Assembly (NCBI GenBank): GCA_035048495.1
Contig: CM068552.1
Coordinates: 14,442,501 to 14,506,500, forward strand
Length of the DNA stretch: 64,000 nt
Origin: Euptelea pleiosperma
Lineage: Eukaryota; Streptophyta; Magnoliopsida; Ranunculales; Eupteleaceae
Direction of reading: 5' to 3'
The notes under the pieces were generated by a model, which worked only from the letters and a program-made list of their open reading frames with translations, made no database searches and was not told where the DNA came from. The position numbers were made by a program, and so were the translations under genes. This document shows, piece after piece, positions 23,580 to 34,152 of the stretch. Numbering within the stretch: position 1 is the first letter of the stretch; every line of letters begins with the position of its first letter.

Positions 23580-24834
23580 ATCGATGCAAACAGATTCCAA
23601 ATGAGCCGTAACCTTGTTGAATTAGTTGAGATGTGTTACCACACTTCTATCTTCAGTCATCTTTATGTTGAACATTCTCAAATTCAACTGGTTAAATAAA
23701 ATCAATCCATGAAAATGACTCCAATCCAACACTTAGAAATCACTAATCAGGTTGATTTTTTATTTGTTGGTCCAACTAAGGATTGGCCAAACATCCATAT
23801 ATACGGTCAGCATCCTCCACAAATGTGTGCCACATGGCTGGTATTGTGGGTGATTATGAGGGGCAGTCATTGTGGAGGGTTAGCAAAGTTTTATTCCTAG
23901 ATGGACATTGATCCATACCAAAAAATATAGCATGATTAGTGATTTCTAAAAGTTGTATTGGAGTCATTTTCTTGGATAGATTTTTAATGGTGGAATTTGA
24001 CATTATTTGGAGTACAAAGATCCAAAATGTTTGAAATCACTATTCAGGCTGATTTTTAGTTTGTAGTCCACTTAGGACTTAGCCAAACATCCATACAGTT
24101 AGCATCCCTCCAAAGTATTCCACCGTACTCAAATTGTAGGCGACAGCAAAGTTCTACTCCGACCAAACCGATCATTGGGTCCCACCCAAAATCAACTTGC
24201 TTGGACTATCTCACGATTCTCATCCCTTTGTTCCGTCGTTAATTTGATCATCCAATTCTATTAACCTTGTCCATTGGTGATCACCATCAGCTATTTTAGA
24301 TTCATCAAAGACTTGGAAAATATGAAATATATTTGCATTGCACCCTCCACCCAAGTGGTGGAAAGTATTTACAACAGATTTTACGGGTTAATATCAAGCA
24401 ATATAAAATGTTTGAAGTTGCAAACATTTACGACTACACATATTTGTAGAGGTATTTATTGGATAATAAGCGGGGCTTAATTTCTGTTACCTTTCCATGG
24501 ATTGGCTGCCTGAAGTGGAGCTTGAAGTGACACCTGAGGGGTGAGTCAAATTGGACATTGAAATCTCGATCTAGACTTGCAGATTATCAGTAATTGGTTA
24601 TTTTTCTTGCGAAGAACATAAATATGGATTCCTTCCTTATATCCAACAACAAAAAATACTAATACAAACAAATAAGATAAAACATAAAATGATAAGGCTC
24701 AGAATCATGGAACCAGAAACAATGAGCTGAGTTTTTGAGTTACAGACTGCCCTCCAAAATGAGGAAAAGGAGAAAGACAGAGACGACCCAAGGCTTATTT
24801 AGTAATACAGTGGGACTTATTAAAAAGTCAGTAC

Positions 24835-25518
24835 TTAGGCTCCAAGCTTGGATTTGATGTCATTGACGACTTTTTCATCAACTTGGAAGGTCTTCGTCAA
24901 AACCTCATAAGGGATAGAAGGTTCCGAAGTAAAGAGATTGAGGGGAAGGACTACAACCCCAGGTTGCTGGCTATTGAAAGCTGCGATTGTAAGAGCCTTC
25001 TCTTCCCCAACGTTGCGTTGGAAGTGCACAAGTCCTCTGGGGATCACAAACATCTCTCCAGCACTCAGTACCTTGGAGTATAAAACATCACCAGTGGTTA
25101 CAAACCCAACAAGCAGCTTCCCTTTGATAACCACCCCAGCCTCGGTTGCATGAGGGTGTGAATGAAGCGGGTTGACTCCACCAGGTACGAAATCAACACG
25201 ATTCATCGAAATTCCAAGGGTGTTGAGTCCAGGGAAGGCAAGGACATTGCCTGCAGTCACCCTCGACCCAAAAACATTTGAGGTGTTACCTTCCTTGACC
25301 AGGCCATCAAAGAAGAAGTCACTTGATGTCACCTGAGAGGCGGGTTTGCAGGGGAACCCATTCACAGACGTGGTGGCATTCAAGTCAGCGACACAGAAAT
25401 CTTGTAGTGGGTCGGGGTCGGCAGAATGAGAAGGGTAAGGGAGGAGTACTAGTATTGTCATGAGGGAGATGATCAGGAAGTAGAAGGGAGAACTTGCAAT
25501 AGTGATCATGGCAGCCAT
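24835..25518 (-). CDS. Germin-like protein (cupin), duplicate 2
   Basis: A 227-residue intronless paralogue of the gene at 19140-19823, with the same start, stop, signal peptide, Cys42/Cys57, metal ligands (His119, His121, Glu126, His165) and glycosylation motifs. Relative to duplicate 1 it has Ile16, Ser18, Leu25, Pro35, Ser104, Gln185 and Val188. Four of the seven changes are in the signal-peptide region (Pro35 just after its hydrophobic core), and none touches the cupin metal site. Downstream flank and upstream TATA region are also conserved, so both copies are probably expressible. Substrate and enzymatic activity cannot be told from sequence. Confidence 0.95.
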   Translation of the reverse strand: MAAMITIASSPFYFLIISLMTILVLLPYPSHSADPDPLQDFCVADLNATTSVNGFPCKPASQVTSSDFFFDGLVKEGNTSNVFGSRVTAGNVLAFPGLNTLGISMNRVDFVPGGVNPLHSHPHATEAGVVIKGKLLVGFVTTGDVLYSKVLSAGEMFVIPRGLVHFQRNVGEEKALTIAAFNSQQPGVVVLPLNLFTSEPSIPYEVLTKTFQVDEKVVNDIKSKLGA

Positions 25519-25585
25519 GGCGTTACTGATTGGTAGTTCTGAACTTCTGATATTTTCAAGTGGGTTTTTGGTGGTGGGGAAGTTT

Positions 25586-25595
25586 TATTATATAC
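25586..25595 (-). promoter_or_regulatory. TATA box of germin-like gene 2
   Basis: GTATATAATA on the minus strand, aligned to the TATA element of duplicate 1. Confidence 0.7.
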
Positions 25596-26031
25596 TTGAA
25601 TACCCATGCACAGTACTGATGAATATTATGAACATGTGAGATTAAAAAAACATACAAAATTACAAATGGGTTAAGGTTTTAGTTGGTTTTGAGTTTTGAC
25701 TAAGTATGATAAATATTGATAAGGACATCTCAATGGTTGAGGGCATGAAGAAGATAAAATCGGTTTTTTAAGCTAATATTAAGACAAATGGGCATAATGG
25801 TCATTTTCTCAAGGACTGGGTGTGGTTTTTTGGTAACTTCCCGTATTAATCTCGTTTAATACGTAGACTTTTCATTATTTTTAAGAAACGCACGCATTTA
25901 ATACATCTGTATAAAATTTAAAAAAAAAACACGAATTTTAGGCTTAATACACGACTTTTACGTATTTTTAAATAAAACATATTAAACTTCTGTATAAAAT
26001 GAAAAAATTAGTAAAATTCAGGATTTTTAAC

Positions 26032-26445
26032 CAATGCTTTAAGACTCAGAACTCGGACTCGACTCGGAAGTCCATCAGGTTGAGTCACCTCAATGGGCAG
26101 ACGCCCTTTAAAAGGGTGTTTGTCAGCCTTAATTTTTGTCGGGAAGGGCGTCTTATTACTCTTTTTTTTTTTTGCAAATTTTTAAAAAAATTTCTGCTTT
26201 TATAAATAGTTTAAAATTATTTTTTTGTATAAAAAGTTTTCCATTAAATTAATTATTAAATATTTAAATATATAAGAAATTATATTTATTAAAAAAAACA
26301 AATCAGAAAATATAAAAAAAAAAATACTAAAAACGTTTAGAAATTCAAAAAAAAAAAATTAGCATTGAATTTAGAGTCTACTCAACCTTTAAATGGTTAA
26401 CTCGGCCGAGTTTCCGAGTCATTCAGCAAAGCTTGCAAATCCGAG
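26032..26445. mobile_element. MITE private to duplication copy 2, 8-bp target duplication
   Basis: A 414-bp insertion flanked by a perfect TTTTTAAC at 26024-26031 and 26446-26453. Copy 1 has a single TTTTTAAC at the same place (20551-20561 region). The ends carry ACTCGGACTCGACTCGG on the left and the mirrored CTCGGCCGAGTTTCCGAG on the right, around an AT-rich centre. The 8-bp duplication suggests a hAT-type MITE. Confidence 0.85.
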
Positions 26446-27917
26446 TTTTTAACGTTAAACGCATATGACTGAATTTTTATATCCTGAAACCGAATTAAAC
26501 TCGAATCATATATTCCCGTTCCAAATCTTCGAAACCCTAACTATGGTTTTCCTAACTAATCTTAATAAAGAAAAGTGAATGACGGTTAAGACCTGTTGAT
26601 GAAGCCAATTTTTAGGACTTGAACAAAGACTTTGTAAAATGTGTTGATGGACTAGGTAGTTTCTCAAGTGTTCGATTTGGTGAATTTCTGCATCTTTGAT
26701 TTGGCTTCTTGAGTAGGAAATGTTATCGTCTCAGTTGACAATGCGAGAGACGGTGATCGACAAGTAATAGGACTTTTTCTTAATAGCAAAATGATAAAGA
26801 AAGAGACACCGTCCATCTGTTCATCAAATCCTACTTAGTCTTCGATTGGCTAGTCATCAACGGTTTAGATGAACTTTCTATGTCGGAATTAATATACTTG
26901 ATCAGATGATGGTGATCGATCAAGTTCATTCTCTCTGGTCGTCCATATTTTTTAAATATCCCAAAGAATGGCGTCATCACTCTCGATTCATATACAGAGC
27001 TGTGGAATAGATTTTTAAAAACATGAATCGGACAATATTTAATTAGCGGGCGATCAACTCGTTGAATTTATTTTCTGTGAATTTTTAAGTCAGAAAAAAT
27101 GCCATTTCTAACCACTCTTAGGCCACGTTTTTTTACTGAGAAAATGGCACGCGGTAACAAAACGTGCACGGCTTAATGTTAATTGGCACATTTGTTTTGC
27201 GAATTCATGCAAGTTTCATTGTAGCGTGGGAAATTAAAATCCTGCCTTCTTTAGAAATCATTTTCACACCACACCAACCCCTCCCTCCCGCTGAGTTATT
27301 GTCGTCCCACCTTCTTTAGAAAATGTTTTCCCACCTCTTATGATTAGGTGTATATGTACCACACCATGCACCATGCATGTCACGTTGGACTTTGGTATAC
27401 ACTAATGGGACATGGGACCCACCTAGCATGTAAGGCCCATTGAACTACATAATATATGGAGTGCAAATGATGCGTTAGGCCTTGATGCATTCACACGCGT
27501 CATGTGTGTGTGTGAGGGGGGGATTACCTTGCATGTGCGGCCCACCTTATATGCTGATATACGTGGGGCCAACTTGGCATGTGCAGCCCACATGATATTT
27601 GAACCACATAACACATGGGGTCCACATGACTTGTGAGATCTTGATACACTGACGTGTGGCACGTGGGGACCCACCTAGAGTGTGGGCCCCCACGTGATAC
27701 ACAAAGTGACTTGACGTGGGTGTTGGAAAGAAAGGACAATGAACAATCTAAAGAACACATATGCAATCACCCACAACACATAGATTTCTGTGGTTCCCTC
27801 TGAATTGAGGTACGTGAAACTTCCACGGATTCACACCAATTCCACAATGCTCTTAAACAAGAAAAGAAACACACACAATACAATGGATAATTATCACTGA
27901 TCAACCGAGGTATATAT

Positions 27918-28330
27918 CAAGGTTTAAAGGAGGCCATTTAACAGTTAAATGGACTGGGCGCGTTACCGTTTAAATGGCCGTTAAGAGGGATCGAAACGGC
28001 CAGGGGCAAAAATAGAAAAAAAAAAATGAAAAAAATAGAATTTAATGGAATTAAACGGATTTTAACGGAAAAAATGGCGCTGAAATTCAAATTTTGAAAT
28101 TTGAAATTTTTAAAAAAAAATGGAATTTAACGGAATTAAACGGATTTAACGGCAGTTTTTTTCACAAATTTTTCCAGAATTTAACGGTTGTTTAAACGAT
28201 TTTAACGGCTGTTAAAACAAAAAAATGGCCTTTAAATTCAAAAACGTTAGAACATTTTTAAACGATTTTAACGGAAATGGGCTTGGGGCGTTACCGTTTA
28301 AACGGCCGTTTTTAAAACCATGAAACCATG
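27918..28330. mobile_element. MITE family C copy shared by both duplication copies (copy 2)
   Basis: Same insertion as 22292-22674, with GTATATAT at 27910-27917 and 28331-28338. Ends are CAAGGTTTAAAGG and AAACCATG. Confidence 0.92.
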
Positions 28331-28729
28331 GTATATATAACCCGAAGACGAAACTAGGGTTTCCTATTTCTATTTAAAAGTACGAAAATGCCCTTAAGGA
28401 AATAAAAGACCTCCCCAATGGGCTGCTCGTGCCTTTATGTACAGTACTCTAGCACCATCAAACTCCACATAACATAATACTTTCAGCTAGGAGTAGCATT
28501 TAACTATGAGTCAGATACCCAGACCCAAATTTTCACCCAAACTCTCCGCGGTGGATTTCATAAAATCCAATGGTGATTTTGCTTTGGTAAAGTGAATGCC
28601 AGCACTCAGCACTATCAACCACGGATTTGAGTCAAAATTTTGAGTCCTCGCATCCTGAGCCTTCAACTAATCCTTTTCGAGATCCGAGGACTCAAATGAG
28701 GTTATTACATCTAGTGATTATTTCTTGAA

Positions 28730-28966
28730 ATGGGTGGCATGTACAACAGTGTTCGCTCGAATGATTTACGAAGCTCAGTTGTACTTCAACAGATGTCGGC
28801 TGCTATTCGGAATCCAGTGCAAGAGTGCCCAGTTACATTTTGGGAGGTCAAGACTCGATCGACTTTCCATCCCAACTCCTTGTCAAATTTCAATGAGCCT
28901 ATGCTTCTCGATCTACTAGCTGGAAAGAGTGCAACATCGATTCAAAGTTCGGGTGCTTCCTGTTAA
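28730..28966 (+). other. Unrecognised ORF conserved between duplication copies
   Basis: A 78-codon ORF beginning MGGMYNSVRSNDLRSSVV and ending SATSIQSSGASC. Composition looks protein-like (LQQMSAAIRNPVQECPV, NSLSNFNEPMLLDLLAG), and an AG dinucleotide near 28746 could be a splice acceptor. It might be the last exon of a lost gene. I do not recognise the family, and the sister copy is frameshifted, so function is doubtful. Confidence 0.25.
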
Positions 28967-29050
28967 GTGTGTGTTTCAAATTTACCTAGTTTTCATAGGA
29001 AGAAATTGTTTAGAAAAACAACTTTTGAAAAGTTAAATAGATATTATATA

Positions 29051-29409
29051 TGGGTCGGGATCGGGATCGGGGGAGAACAATTTTTGACAACCATTTGGCA
29101 TACCCACATAGAAGACGAATCAATGGGCGACCTTTTTTATGAGGATGATCTCTATGGTGAGGAGATCATCCTCAAAAAAATTCAAATCATTCTGAAATTT
29201 GTAAACTGGTTTAGAAGTTGAAGAATTATGTACAGTCGATTTTTACCATGTAACTTGAAAACAACAATTGATGGGGTTAGAAATTTCAGAATGGGCTGAT
29301 TTTTGTAGGGGTGATCTATATGGTGAGGAGATCATCCTCACCAAAAATCAGCCATTGATTCATCTTCTATATCGGTAAGCCAAAATGGTTGTCCCCCGAT
29401 CCCAACCCA
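29051..29409. mobile_element. MITE family B, complete copy with 7-bp target duplication
   Basis: The left end TGGGTCGGGATCGGG and the right end CCCGATCCCAACCCA are inverted, and the arms continue (ACAACCATTTGGC / GCCAAAATGGTTGT). The inner arms carry GATGATCTCTATGGTGAGG in both orientations. TTATATA lies at 29044-29050 and 29410-29416. It has no coding capacity. Confidence 0.9.
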
Positions 29410-29488
29410 TTATATATTTTGGTTTGTCCGATGAAGTGGTTGCTTTGCAAAGTAGCAATGGAGTTTTGCTATAAAAAAAAAAAAAAAG

Positions 29489-29742
29489 AAGGGCTTTTTG
29501 GCTTGTCCCCCTTACTTTATTGATGCAATTTGCATCTTACCCAATGTTTCTAAAATATTTCGTCTCACCTCTTGACCGTGGTCAACATCATTGGCCATAG
29601 ACGCCCATTAACAGTCTCCTGATGGACATCCCTACATTTTTTAAATGACTATAATGAGCTTGGGTAAGTCGCAAATATTTTAAAAACATTGGGTGCGATG
29701 CAAATTGCATCAATAAAGTAAGGGGGGCATGCAAAAAATCCC
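29489..29742. mobile_element. Palindromic MITE (poly-A flank)
   Basis: Inverted arms of about 50 bases: the left has CCCCCTTACTTTATTGATG, CAATTTGCATC and ACCCAATG; the right has the mirror CATTGGGTGCGATGC, AAATTGCATC and AATAAAGTAAGGGGG. It is non-coding. Exact ends are blurred by A and T runs. Confidence 0.8.
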
Positions 29743-29769
29743 TTTTTTTTTTTGGATTATTATTATTAT

Positions 29770-30130
29770 ATTTTTTTTGAGGATTGTCAGCTCATAACCT
29801 TTCTTCATTTGCTTTGGAACTGCAAATTTGATGTCCCGAAACAACTTCAAAACAGCTCATAACCTTTCTTCATATCCCGAAACAGCTTCAAAACACCCAA
29901 GGAGATCTCGAGAAATCTTAATTGGGAGATGTTAAGACCTAAGAAAATGAGTATCATCGGCAAACTGAAGGTGGGAGATGATAGGAACCCCATAAGCTAT
30001 TTCAAACCACTCCGGCTCTCCTAAAGCCACTGCTTTAAAAATCATTCTTCTTAAAGCCTCCACCACCACAATAAACAAAAACGGAGATAGGAAAAAAAAA
30101 ATGCAAATAACTCTTTAAGTTTTCTCTAAA
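29770..30130 (-). mobile_element. LINE reverse transcriptase fragment
   Basis: Minus-strand translation reads LFIVVVEALRRMIFKAVAL, then a block with HLQFADDTHFL (the RT catalytic FADD motif) and GCFEAVSG. It is short and broken by stops. A 21-base stretch, AGCTCATAACC through TTCTTCAT, occurs twice (near 29790 and 29854), a small internal duplication. Confidence 0.75.
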
Positions 30131-30166
30131 CAAATGCCCTTGCTTCCATTGATGACAACAAGACAA

Positions 30167-30683
30167 TTAGGGTTTATTTGGTACGTGAGAAAAAGAGTTC
30201 CGACGGCGAATATTTAGCCAGGCAAATATTATCTTGGCTTAATATTTGCTCATATCAATATTTAACAATGTTTGGTATGTGTACGAGCTAGCTCACTTCA
30301 GCTTACTTCATTTTCTTTCAATTTGAGTGGATCCCACATATCAAAGTAAGTCAAAAATAGGTTGGGTGAGTGCAGGAACCACATATTATGTCAAAGGATA
30401 AAAAATATTCATTTTTATCTTTTTTATATATTAAAAAACTAATTTTTATTGAAAATAGTGATTTTCAAATGAGAAAATAAAATTTTCTCACCAAGGCATA
30501 ATCGGCGTGAAAATATTTACACAGGGGGGGAGGTGATCAAATGTTTTCCCGCCGCGGAGGGCAAATATGTGGGCCCGGCTAAATATTCGCCGAGGGCAAG
30601 TGGCTGCCAAACGCACCCGGACGAATATTAGCGCGCGCAAATATTTTATTTTCCCGCCGCGGTGCGTTACCAAACAGGCCCTT
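30167..30683. mobile_element. hAT-like MITE with GGGCCTGTTTGGTA-type ends
   Basis: The left end TAGGGTTTATTTGGTACG pairs with the right end CGTTACCAAACAGGCCC. The inner right part is GC-rich (GCCGCGG, GCGCGCAAATATT), and the left part repeats AATATT motifs. Target duplication not clear. Confidence 0.6.
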
Positions 30684-32399
30684 ACATTGAAAGGTGATCA
30701 AAGACACAACTCAATAACATATGTGGCTGCCACACTATTCTTATCCATAAGAAGCACTATTTTTTCCCCTTTTCTTTCTCAGTTTTTTCAGGTATAGGAA
30801 TTACAGTTAGACACCAAAATCTTAGAAGCTTTGGATTGAGTATTTTAAACTCAAAATGCATAAAAAAGAGTGGTCCTATAAACACAATGAATGGATTGGC
30901 AAAAATTAACTGTCAAGAAACAGGGTAAATAATCAAAGTATGATCTCCAAAGGGGGTTTTAGAATCTTCAAGTTTTATAACTATTGGAAAATTGCAACAA
31001 CCGTCTCCTGAATGTTAAGCATTGTCCATACAGAAATTACCTTATGAAGTCCACGAACAATTCCATCACCTGCCCGTCAGAGAAGTCCATAATCAGAACC
31101 TCCTCAAAGTATCCTACTAAATATATTTCAAGAAAAGAAAAACCTTGCCAACATACATGTATGAGAGACACACACACACTGCCATGTTTTTTTTTTCTTT
31201 TTTGTATTTGCACTAGAAATAGTGACCTTCCTAAAAAGGCCATTCCCTCTTATCTTCACTCCTTCCAAAACTACAAGTCTCTATAACAACCTCCAGCTTC
31301 CAGCCTCAAATACAGTCTCACAAGGTGGAAGTTCAAAGCAACAGAGCGGATTTATTGTTTCAACATTTGCAACTTTTTCCTTCACATCTCTTGTTCCCAG
31401 ATGGCTCAATCACCTTGCTAACCGAAGGCATTTAAAAACCATAAACCAATTTCATAGGTGCAAGCCAATATTATGCATGCAAGCACCACTGCAATGGTTT
31501 CTCATTCACAAGAAAGAGTGCAGACTCAACGCTGGCACCCTCTGTGTTGACGACACAATTAGTTAACCAAGGTTCTCACCATAACCACCCAACATAACAT
31601 TCTACCCTTCTAACAACAATAATGGTTTCAACGGCAAGATATGCACGTGTTTGTGTGCGAACTAATGAATCTACAGTACAAGTTTGTGCTAAAATATGAA
31701 ATGAATCAAAATTATTCAAGCCCAAACAGAACTTAATAACCATCAAACCCTCCACCCACCCATAACTAAAATAGTAACTGAACAAGCAAGGAGAAGAGAG
31801 AAAAAGGGTAAAAACTAAAAAGACAAACAAAAACGAGAGGAAACACCTGAATCTCTATTCTTTTAGATTGTGAAGTACATTCTTCTCTAATTCTGCTAAC
31901 TTCAGTAGCAAGGAAGGAATCAAGAAGAAAATGAAAAAGATGCACTTGATATGACTGGAAGACAGAGGTTCTTAGGAAATAAGAAGAGGCAAAAAGGTTC
32001 TTATTTTGTGGATGGAAGTTTTTGAGAGGTCTTTTTTTGGAAGGAAGGAGGTTACCGTTTTTAGTGGAGAGAAAAGGAACTGGTTATCCTAGGGAGCCAA
32101 CCGGTTTCCATTATTTTATAAAAGTGATCTATGAGACATGAGAATAGGGATACCTACTACACCCATTTCACAAAAAGTGCACTCAAACTTGTAATTCATT
32201 CTCACCACATTTTGTTTCCATATAATGGAAAAGAAATGACTTTTTGCCACCTAGAAAGTAATAACAGTTAACAAAGACTGACTCTTAATCAGATTTATAA
32301 TACCGAGTCAGTTCAATCCCTGCAGATTCATAAGAGGACGTTGAGATTCCTAGTAACTGATGCAGATAGGATACACTAGCAGGTGCAAGAATCTTCATC
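30684..32399. other. Intergenic, no gene recognised
   Basis: AT-rich sequence with only short ORFs that lack family features, and a T run near 31188. Nothing could be assigned. Confidence 0.4.
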
Positions 32400-33033
32400 A
32401 AGCAAACCAAGAGAGGCTTCCCATTTGGTTGTGCCACGAGTAAAAACATTCTCACAAGCATTACATATCGGAACTATTTTGCCTTGAGATTCACAGTTAC
32501 CACCTTCAGCAATGAGATGAAGTGGTAAAAGTGTCTAGAAACAGTCAGGCCAAGAAATATACTGTCCCTGATGTCATGGTAATATTTGCCAAAGAGAACA
32601 GCATTTCCATCAGAAGCCATAAGATCTTTTCTGGGAAATACCAGGCCTTGGTGCTTTCAATACCTTCCCCCTGAGGAGCTAAGAAAAGCAGCAGCACGAA
32701 GAATAGACTCGGTGGCTTCAAAATACACGGGGCAACTTATTTCTTGAGATGTTTTTAATGAGAATCTTCATTTCTCCTTCTTTGGGCAAAATGCCTCTGC
32801 AATTTTCTTTCCCAGTGCTCACCAGCTTGATCATGAATGAGTTTAATACACTCAATAAGCATAGTGGCAATAGGTTGGCAAGGCCGCATGGATACCCACA
32901 CATACTTAGGAACGCTCGATCCTTCCAGGGAATGATGGCTTAACGGCAGGGATCGGTTTGCAGTCCCATTTTGATTTAGGCCAACCAAATATCCCTTACA
33001 TGAGAACTTTGATGGGCATGCAAAGTGCAACAA
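32400..33033 (-). pseudogene. Unrecognised decayed coding stretch
   Basis: The minus strand has coding-like segments in successive frames: VPKYVWVSMRPCQPIAT and LIECIKLIHDQAGEHWE (about 32790-32930), then YFEATESILRAAAFLSSS (about 32665-32730), LMASDGNAVLFGKYYHD (about 32580-32630) and ICNACENVFTRGTTKWE (about 32415-32470). The composition looks like a once-functional conserved protein, but stops and frameshifts separate the pieces. I do not recognise the family, so this is a hypothesis. Confidence 0.3.
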
Positions 33034-34152
33034 GATTGCCTCTACGGCTTACTGAAGTGGACATGGAACCAAATCAGGTATTTACACTTTCTAGGAATCC
33101 TTGTTCAGTATATCTTAGAGATATGGTTGTTCTTCATTTAATTGAGACAAGCCAACTACTTGGTGGAGGTTCGTCAGGATTGAAATGCACGAAGCGGGAG
33201 TAGATGCAGGAACGGGAGAAAGGAAGCGGGTGTTTTAAGGAAGCCCTAAGGTTTACAACGCCTGGGAAACATCTGTACAAAATATATTTATACATATATA
33301 ATATTTTTTCTAATAAATTTTTTTCAGGTTTATAATGTTATTTTTGCGGTAGTATACATCATTTTCATTTTTTTCTTTTGTTCTTCACAACATAAGAGAA
33401 TCATTGAGCTTTTATCCGAAATTTTCTATCAAATTTTGTAGTTTAACAAATCAGGAGTCCATCTCAAATAAGTCCGTGTTTCCGTTGACTTAGAACCGCA
33501 AGTCCGAAGAGCTCCAAGTCAGAAGAGTGGAAGCAGGGTTCTACCGTTCTAGAGCGGGAGTGTCACCCTACATAGGAGTTTCCTGCAACTAAGCTTCGAG
33601 AGGGGTACTCTGACCCCGGTGTTCTAGACCTTGTCATTTGATCAGGCCCCCAGATGGATGGTTACAACAGGATGCGTCTAACAGAGTAAAATTTCAAAAT
33701 ACTCAAATAAGATATTGTGGATAAGCTGATTGACAAGTGGCCATCTAGGGTGTTGGTAATTACAACAGATAGTAACGGGTATTTCTTTCATGGATATGAC
33801 AATGTAATTAACTGTCACACATCCAGTGACAAACTCTTCTGTGACTCAAAGTCTCAAATTGGCAAAAGGGATCCCAGAGAAAACCTGGATTCATTCTTGA
33901 GAGCTGATTAACAAGATGTTGGTAATCATGAAGAGAGTAATGGCTATTTTCAAGACTTCACTCTTACATGGAGATTACAATGTAACAGTCACACACCCAA
34001 TGCAAATTCTTCCACTACTCTTAAGTCTCAAGTTGGCATAGGTGGTCCCAGAGGAAACCATCCATGTTGGGATCCATGCTTGAGATATCCCTGTTTGTGT
34101 GTATTCAACAAAAAAAAACTCTCTTTTTTCTACTGCTTTAAGTGTTTGCCTG
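33034..34152. other. Spacer with a diverged ~170-bp direct repeat
   Basis: 33750-33885 and 33922-34055 share GTTGGTAAT, a GAGTAATGGCTATTTTC-like motif, GACAATGTAA, AAGTCTCAA.TTGGCA and TCCCAGAG.AAACC in the same order. No protein family was recognised. 33280-33480 is AT-rich. Confidence 0.5.

Larger units (their letters stand above)
23580..29266. repeat. Tandem segmental duplication, copy 2 (~5.69 kb)
   Basis: A direct repeat of 17908-23579. It contains germin-like gene 2, the family A MITE (23690-24150), the family C MITE (27918-28330), the coding-like ORF 28730-28966 and most of the family B MITE that continues to 29409. It has one private insertion, 26032-26445. Confidence 0.93.
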
